From NCBI GenBank assembly GCA_004794655.1, contig SMMW01000033.1, positions 5,057,501-5,121,500 on the forward strand: a stretch of 64,000 nt of DNA, in the 5' to 3' direction. The position numbers and the translations under genes were made by a program. Under the pieces are notes generated by a model. The model was not told the origin of the DNA. It saw only the letters and a program-made list of their open reading frames with translations, and searched no databases. Below, one piece after another: positions 56,970 to 64,000 of the stretch. Origin of the DNA: Marisa cornuarietis. Its lineage: Eukaryota; Mollusca; Gastropoda; Architaenioglossa; Ampullariidae. How positions within the stretch are numbered: position 1 is the first letter of the stretch; every line of letters starts with the position of its first letter.

Positions 56970-59811
56970 TAGCACGAGTGACGTAAGCCAGTCCAAGCAA
57001 AGTTACCTTGATTCTCTTATCACTAACATCGATTCGCTGCAAAGACATGCAGGTGAAGAAAGAGAATGAAAACTAAATATTTTTAGCAGATGTGTACAGC
57101 ATTCACGTAGTGAAACAATGTGATATCTACATTGAGGAAGTAAGGAACGGATGGGTTATTCTAGAAAAATCCCCTATTTTAACTAATTATTATAAGCAGA
57201 GATCCCATTATGTTAGAGCCCAGAAGCAGAAATTAATTTTAAAATTCTTTATTGTAAAGAAAGTTAATGTCTGAAATGGACGTCTTGTTGAAAGTATGTG
57301 TGTGTGTGTGCGCGCGCGTGTGTGTGAGTGAGTTATAAATGTTGTACAAAAATGGAGCGATAACAATATCGTTGAAGGATCGAAACATCTAGCGTAGTTC
57401 ATTGTGAGCCCATGGGAGACTTCTGTCGTAAGCATGCCATTTCACCAACTGAATCTACCAGAATTACGATGTTCACATAATTTTGATGAAGGTCCGTGAT
57501 ATTATCTTATCTTCTCCACTTCCATCACTGCACATTTGACAATTCCTCATCTCCCAACCGCTTTGCTACATTTTGGATTCTTGATCAACATGTATCAGTA
57601 GCGTGGACTGAAACCTTCTGATGTCTTGTGAACTTTTGTGCGGCATTTGTGTTGAGGCGACGCCTCTATCAGCAATCTGTGTGCACGCCGGACATGGGTA
57701 GCCAATTGTCTGCTTGTCTTCGTCGTCGTCGTCGTCGTCGTCGTCGTGTGGACATGCATGCGTGCTCTGGGCGTATTGAGTTGCACTCACTGTGACTGTG
57801 TCTGCTGACATTCGTCGAATGGTTTAGCTCACAGCTGTGGACTCCGCCACACCATGACTCTCAATGTTATCCTTTAGATATTATGTTCATGCTTGTGTGC
57901 GGTATTTTCTTTTTCTACCTTGTATTTTTGTTTGTTGCAATGTCTCTGTATAATTGTTTGTTAATAAGTTTGGTCTTTGTTTGAATATGGTTTCTGTGTC
58001 AATCTGTTTTACAGTTTTGTTTTTTGTTTTTTTTTGAAAGGCGCATTGAGTCGACTCTCGGGTTGAAAATTGCGCTATATAAATCTGCTTTAATAATAAT
58101 AAAAAATAAAATAAGATTAATAATGCGATAAAATACGTAAGTAACACGAAAGGATACACTAGAATAAATAAATAAAGAATAAACCCACTGAAAACAAGCC
58201 TGACAGCTTTATTTCTTCATTCATGACCTATGTCTTTGATGTATCTGCCTCCAGTGATCTTAGTCGCTACCAGAGGGCCTCGGAGTGTGCTGTGCAGGTC
58301 CCAGTACAATGTCTGCCAGCAGCGTACAGAGACTACTATCCATCTGCCGAAAATGTTAAAAGCATGTTAAAATCATTCTGCGATAATATCACTGGTAACT
58401 AGATTTTGAGTTTACCTACTTGGAAAGAAAATGGTGTTACCATACTTACTTGTGTTTGATAATATCTTTCGTCAGTGTCTGAACACAAGAATATCCTTTG
58501 AGTCAATCTTTAAGTTTCGTGGCTAAAGATTAGAGACATATTAAAAAAGATTTATGATGCGAAGCAAATTTGACTAATTTGTGTTTGAAGATGATTAAAT
58601 GGATGCGTACGTAATTTCGACACATAATTATGGTCTTAACAGTGATAAAACAATGGACGTTTTTGCGAGTGATTTCTTCATATTCTGTCTGCTCAATATC
58701 ATTTTACGGCCTCTAGCTGGAGAGTATACCTCCTCAGCTCCCACAAACTTTGAAGCTCTCTCTCATCTCCAACCCCTAAAACACTTGTGTTCGGATAGTA
58801 AAACTTATTTCATGTGCTTAAAACAAAATCAGAATACTCTTAATAAATTCTTGTCTTTATTTAGTAGAAAGTGAACTTGAGAGTAACCTCAAATAACAAA
58901 GTAAACAATTTCTTAGCGTTTGTTTATCGAGAAATATTTAATCATTGACAATGAAGGCAATGCTTATGGACGAAATCATTTGAACATTGCTCCATGCTGC
59001 TGTTTCATCTTCTTTTATTTTTTTATTTTTGTAAGTGGTTGATGGCGAGTGTCTTAAGACAGTTGGCGATCGCCTATTTGACTGCGGCTTACAAAAAGGA
59101 CTCAGCTATAGGGGTTCTCCTAATGACGTACATTTATTTTGCTAGTAAGTATGAAAGAAGTAAGCACATTTTCCGGAGTTATCGAAATCACAGGAATCTC
59201 ATAAAGTCTCTGAATATTTCAAATTTTTGTGTGATTTTCTCCGGATATTGTTCTTACTTCTCTTAAACAACCATTTGTTGAACTTTGACAGAGTTATATC
59301 ACTTAGCACAAAATGCCTTTCCGCCATGTTGGCCATTGCTTTGTACCCAGGACGTAATAAACGGGATGAAATAAAATCTGTTCTCCCTGCCACAATCAAA
59401 ATCAAATTGTTTTTGGGAGCGAAAGAGCTCATATGACTAGAGACAAAGCATAAAAAGGAGCCCTGAAGACGCAGCGTTTAGATGAAACTAAGAGAAATTT
59501 GGCGAATCCTTATCGTGTCCCTTACTCCTCAGTATGTTTTTCACCTGCACGTTTCCTCTCGTGCTTTCACAGCGCCTACACCGGAAGCACAGAATGCTTG
59601 AGGGAAGTTATGCCCACCCATGACCAGACTGTACGTGGAGAACTCCAAGCTTTACCTTAACGTACCTGGCTGCAGCCCAATCGCTGTGAAGACTCCGGAA
59701 TGTCAGCCAGGAACAAATGAGTTCATTGACAGCGCTGCCACAATGTTTCATCGAATGTCACTGCTCGTCCTGACTGCACTTGTAGTGTGCGGACTGTACA
59801 ACACCATGTAA
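56970..59811 (+). pseudogene. Copy D: 5'-truncated, frameshifted family pseudogene
   Basis: It retains the 3' part of exon 6 (56970-57052), exon 7 (58255-58394), exon 8 (59036-59144) and exon 9 (59573-59811). Exons 1-5 are gone. Exon 6 has lost one base (CTGCAAAGACATG against CTGCAGAAGACATG). Exon 9 lacks 11 bp at about 59616 (GCCCACCCATGACC), removing the TGCGGATGTCC cysteines and shifting the frame. The exon 8 acceptor is AAG in place of TAG or CAG. Exon 7 (YRDYYPSAENVKSMLKSFCD) is closest to gene B's (YRDYYPSAENVESMLKS), as is the repeat-free stalk. The broken ends make a functional product unlikely. Confidence 0.85.
57495..58110 (+). mobile_element. LINE-type 3' end inside pseudogene D
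   Basis: The stretch ends GAAAATTGCGCTATATAAAT and then AAT units, the tail type of the LINEs in this window. It also holds a CGT run of nine units (about 57722-57747). Genes A-C lack it at this intron position. No RT motif remains. Confidence 0.55.
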
Positions 59812-60560
59812 CACCAAGCCGACGGCCTCTCTATGCTTCTGTCGCAGGGAAAGACAAAACTCGTATAGTTTTAGTTTAAAGTTTAAACATTTCTTAAACA
59901 CTGGAGGTATTTTTGTACCTATATTGGCCTTGGTGATTTTATATACAAACAACGAAACCGCTGATAAAAAAAAACAAAAAAACAAAAGCAAACTTTGATT
60001 TAAAACTGTGCAGCACTTGTAGGTCTGTAGGGTAGGAAGGGACCATATTTCTGGATAAAAATATTTTTTTTATGTGTATCTCATGTATGTTGTCTTATTA
60101 CAGGTCATGTAGTCATGCAAATATTAAATATGTTCTTAAAATGTATCATATGTTTCACTGGCCCCACAACAAGCAGATATTCACTGTGTGTCAGTGTTAT
60201 TTTCGTTACAAAACGATTTTGGTCAAACAGGTCACAATAGTTCTTTTCTCGGAAAATACTAACGACGTCTCATGGATCTGTGCTTCGCAGGATTTGCTTT
60301 GTCCTTATTGTATTTAAGCAGACTCTGAGTCTTGTTCAAAGTAAGCCTTTTGCTATGGTACCTATAGTGAAAAAGAAAAATAATATTTTGTGTGCACATA
60401 TGAATAAAAAGAACGTTTTAAGATGGTTCCTTCAATTTTTTTAAAAGTGTTTAAGTCCTTATATTTCGCAGACTAGCTATTTAGACCTGCAGAAAGTTGG
60501 TTCTAATTTTTTACCTTTTTTCTTAAAAATAAAGGCCACGGAGTAAAAACTTGTGTCATT
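59812..60560. other. 3' flank of pseudogene D
   Basis: Matches the other 3' flanks (GGTCAAACAGGTCACAATAG near 60222). AATAAA occurs at about 60402. No gene is seen. Confidence 0.6.
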
Positions 60561-60596
60561 GACTATCTGTTGTAATTTCACCGTATGCAGAAGTGA

Positions 60597-60689
60597 GAGT
60601 GAGTGAGTGAGTGAGTGAGTGAGTGAGTGAGTGAGTGAGTGAGTGAGTGAGTGAGTGAGTGAGTGAGTGAGTGAGTGAGTGAGTGAGTG
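60597..60689. repeat. GAGT tetranucleotide repeat
   Basis: About 23 perfect GAGT/GTGA units. Open frames through it (THSL repeats on the minus strand) are repeat translations. Confidence 0.95.
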
Positions 60690-61081
60690 TTCAAGTTTAC
60701 GCTTGTGAGCTCTGTCCGAGTTTTTTTTTCTGTCATATCGGGACCGTAGATGCAGGCATCCAGTGAGCATGGAGGTACGGTCGTATCTGTACCCGAGTTA
60801 GACTCTTTATCCCCTCCCATGTCCACTCGGCAAGCCTCAGCACGGTTGTCAGGCCACTGTATTTATTAACAACTCACCCAATGACACGTTTTCTGTTCCC
60901 AGTAAACACCGTAAGATCCTGTTTGCTTTACCTGTCGCTGAACAGGTAAACCAGGATATAGGCTGGCCAGACTAAATACGAGTAGCTGGCTCAAGGCAAG
61001 AGTGAATTCGGTAGACGCACACTGCTGAGATTATATCAAGATTTACCCCCTCATTGTTTATCAAAGTCTTGAGAAGTTAAG
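60690..61081. other. 5' flank of gene E
   Basis: It shows no clear similarity to the A, B or C upstream blocks. No promoter element can be assigned. Confidence 0.4.
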
Positions 61082-62166
61082 ATGGGAAGAATACTGTTCT
61101 TTGTCATCGCTTCGTGTAAGTAACATATCATTGAATGTTGAAGGTAGATTAATAATGAGCAACTTTGTGTTGAGTTTGTGTGACTTGCTGTGTCCTGGTC
61201 AAAAAGAAATTGTCAGCAAATGACGAGGTTTTGGATTAGAAGAAAGCCTAGACACGGCGTTTTCCCCTTTCTCCAGTGCCTGTGATGTTTATGTTGACCA
61301 GACAATCGCGTGACCTTTCTTGTATTTATTCTTCCTTTTAACAGGCAACGATTGTTTCATTTCTGTTATTCTGTTGCCACTCCGTCGTCTTATTACAACA
61401 TCCGCTCGATTATCCTACTTCTTCTCCTCCTCCTCTTCCTCATAATCATCATTGTGGTTGTTTTTGGTATTATTCTCACCGTTGAACAGTGAACTCTTTT
61501 TCAAAATTAACATCTTCTTACAGTTCTCTTTTAAAGCGAAAACTCTTTTGACAATGTTGCCTGCTGACTTAAATGAAATGACCTTTCTTGTATTTATTCT
61601 TCCTTTTTAACAGGCAACGATTGTTTCATTTCTGTTATTCTGTTGCCACTCCTCCGTTTTATTACAAACTCCGCTCGATTCTCCTCTTTCTTCTCCTCCT
61701 CTTTCTCATAATCGTCATCATCATTGTGGTCGTCGTTGGTATTATTCTCACCGTTGAACAGTGACCTCTTTTTCAAAATTAACATCCTCTTCTTACAGTT
61801 CTCTTTTAAAGCAAAAAATCTATTGACAATATTGCTGCTGACTTAATTGAAAGTAAAAAGAAATAACAAATATTTTGCAGATACAGGTTTTTGCTTGCTT
61901 CGTGTCCACGCTATAAGCTGCAACAACAAAATGTCGGTTAATAAGGCCCAACTGATATGCTTCGTTGAGCAGGGTATCAAAACAGATATGGAGAAAATTA
62001 GCATGGTTCACACCCTTCTTGATTCAAATTTAACAGACACTTGCAGGTTTGTGTTGATGGCTCGCGCTATGACAGAAGATTATATATTAATAAAATGAAA
62101 ATAAAAGGCAGAAATGTAATAATAATAATAATGAAGATTTTTATAGCGCATATTCACACATCATCA

Positions 62167-62255
<89 letters not shown>

Positions 62256-63683
62256 ATGTCCTGATACAAATGCTGTCCACAACTAACAACGTTTGGTCCA
62301 TTTTATTCCGACTACAAACACTCGCAATATTCGTAGCGATTGTCTTCTGTCTTGCTGTGGCTGTGTGTTCAACATTTTTCTGCCTCGCCCTGTTTGTAAA
62401 TTCAAACCAGGAAACGCATGAAGCGTCAACATCGCAGGCTATGAGGTCAATTAGTGCAAAGAGAAATGGCTGCAGTACTCAGCTACAGATGGCCACTGAC
62501 ACGAATATTATATACATTAAAACATTTTCTTTGTAAGCAACACCACAGATTTTGATTGCTATTTCTAACACAAACTGCACACCATCTTCAAGCAATCTAC
62601 TAAAAGGCATAACTGGAAATAACCTAGATACATAATAAGTTAGGAAAGAAATATGCAATTCCGAAGTTTAACACAACAAACTAAACTTTACGACAAATAA
62701 ATGAAATTAAGAAAGATCGAAAGTACTTACTGTAGACACCCTAATAATATTTTTACGTAACATCAGCTGCATTATATGATTTGATTACTGACCGTCATAT
62801 GTGAGATGAGAGAGAAGACATTTCTGCTTTTATTAAACTTGTATACACACTCATAACTCGATGTATTTTCATAGCCAGATAATTATTACTTGTCTGGGAG
62901 GGCATACCTACTGTTCAAAGCTTGAGTAAAAACGTCTTTTTTATAATTCACATTTTATCATTTAGATATTTGTTTGTGAACGCTAAGCCGACTCAAAACT
63001 TTTCCCTCTGTGTCAAGAAATAAGGAGAAATACAAACTTGCTTACCGCTGTGCTATCCTCATCGAGAAACAATGTTCATCGGATCTGGGTACAAGTCCAG
63101 ATATTTTGCCAGACGCTACCAAAGTGGCTCAAGGTATCGACTTCATCTGCCAACATGCAAATGGTGGGTACTCATCTGTGAGGGTTTAAACATCGATATA
63201 TTTTTTTGCAGTCTGAGTTCCGTTTAATATGTTAGTATAATATAGTCTTTATGTGGTACGGCGTCACAAATGAATCCAAAACTTCGATAAATCGAGTGAC
63301 AGGTTGACAACCATACATCCCTTTTTCCTCATGTTTTTCCTTAACTACAGCCTAGGAAAAAAATACTGTCATTTATTTTCTGAAAAGGAAGGGGAAGATA
63401 ATTATGGTGAGGATGTCCTCCTAGAATGCAGGATTTGTGGATACCTATCCCTTTTTGCCAAAATAAATTATTAAAGCATAACATTCAGTTCTGAAGATCC
63501 TCTGCACAATCTACCAAAATGTGCACTTGCTTATGATTATTACACCCTTTCTCTTCTTTTGCCAGATCTTGATGAAGAATGTCTGAAAACGACGGGTGAT
63601 GGAATGAAGGGGTGTGCTAAAATAAAGGGACTGAGGAGGTTCTCAAGCGTTAATCCGACAGATTGGACAAGCTTATCGTGCAG
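61082..63683 (+). CDS. Gene E: divergent family member, first four exons (continues past the window)
   Basis: Exons: 61082-61115, 61881-62046, 63018-63163, 63566-63683, all GT-AG with the same phases (1, 2, 1, 2) as gene A. Exons 1 and 3 have identical lengths to A and C (34 and 146 nt). Signal peptide: MGRILFFVIAS, then TGFCLLRVHA, mature start ISC. Module 1 carries CNNKMSVNKAQLICF, LTDTC, YRCAILIEKQC and FICQHANG. Module 2 begins LDEECLKTTGDGMKGC and ends TSLSC. Identity to A and C is low outside the cysteines and the DILPDxxxxAQG segment, so this split predates the A/C duplication. Exon 5 would start beyond 63683 and is not visible before 64000. Confidence 0.8.
61312..61850. repeat. 268-bp tandem duplication in intron 1 of gene E
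   Basis: Two copies begin at 61312 and 61580, each starting GACCTTTCTTGTATTTATTC. They differ by scattered substitutions and small indels. Each has a TTTTAACAG acceptor-like site followed by an open hydrophobic stretch, but no donor keeps the frame, so I do not call exons. Confidence 0.85.
62117..62250 (-). mobile_element. LINE tail and ATC microsatellite in intron 2 of gene E
   Basis: AATAATAATAATGAAGATTT and TATAGCGCATATTCACAC match the minus-strand tail at 20021. An ATC run of about 27 units (62169-62250) follows. Confidence 0.7.
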
Positions 63684-64000
63684 GTAAGAAAGGTCACGAT
63701 CTGGTAAAACAAATCGCATGCAGGTCAGGAAAGGTTATGTTTAGAAAACAGGTCACTTTCAGGTAAAAAACAAAAACTAAAGTGCACTTTCATGTAACCT
63801 AGCAGATTTAGATATTTTAGAAAGCAAATTGTGCTTATTTTTGATAAGAAGCACGTGATTAGCATGGGCGACGTTGTTGCCACTTCCAGGACGATTCAGA
63901 GAGCAACCCAGTGACTCTGATTCACACGTACTAAATTTAACTCATAGGCAAGTTATTTATTTATGTAACAAAAGTGAAAAATCCTTTTATGCTCCTATAT

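Noticed and set aside
57566..57811. Aspartate-run frame on the minus strand
   Set aside because: It depends on a CGT repeat inside a LINE-type insertion; no domain is recognisable.
60477..60826. THSL-repeat proteins
   Set aside because: Translation of the GAGT tetranucleotide repeat.
61310..61492. Hydrophobic 60-codon ORF
   Set aside because: It lies in an intron, is T-rich and is repeated by the local tandem duplication; no donor keeps the frame.

Overview
The window is animal nuclear DNA. It has spliced genes with GT-AG introns, several clades of non-LTR retrotransposon, tRNA-derived SINEs, cut-and-paste DNA transposons and long microsatellites. There is no bacterial operon structure and no rRNA. 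The transposon mix (CR1/L2-like and Rex1-like LINEs with GCGCTATATAAAT-type tails, an RTE element) suggests a mollusc, perhaps a gastropod. That is inference; nothing in the sequence names a species.

The main content is a head-to-tail family, all on the + strand, of spliced genes for a secreted, probably GPI-anchored, cysteine-rich protein that I do not recognise. Gene A (6640-17174) and gene C (47509-55121) are complete on paper: nine exons each, 463 and 443 residues. The layout is signal peptide, four tandem modules of about six cysteines, a short Ser/Thr/Pro stalk and a hydrophobic C-terminus. Every module is made by two exons. The intron inside a module is phase 2 and every intron between modules is phase 1. 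Gene B (29387-41245) keeps exon 1 and exons 6-9. Its exons 2-5 have been replaced by about 8 kb of nested retrotransposons, but exon 1 still joins exon 6 in frame, so it could make a two-module, 240-residue protein. Copy D (56970-59811) is a 5'-truncated, frameshifted pseudogene. Gene E (from 61082, running out of the window) is a divergent member with the same exon layout. A relic last exon lies near 43.6-43.8 kb.

A resembles C, and B resembles D, so an A+B block was probably duplicated. The shared flanks and introns let one copy serve as the unoccupied site for insertions in another. This dates a foldback-type MULE (4283-5619, 9-bp target duplication), a 1.2-kb inverted-repeat element (9641-10861), a 154-bp MITE (48127-48280), a LINE tail grown to about 39 CAT units (8146-8317) and an intron inversion.

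Layout: 0-3.3 kb, LINE debris. 3.3-6.6 kb, duplicated 5' flank with the MULE. 6.6-18.9 kb, gene A and its 3' flank. 18.9-28.5 kb, LINE cluster. 28.5-42 kb, gene B with nested LINEs and an RTE. 42-45.5 kb, relic exon and one unexplained minus-strand ORF. 45.5-56.5 kb, gene C block. 57-60.5 kb, pseudogene D. 61 kb to the end, gene E.
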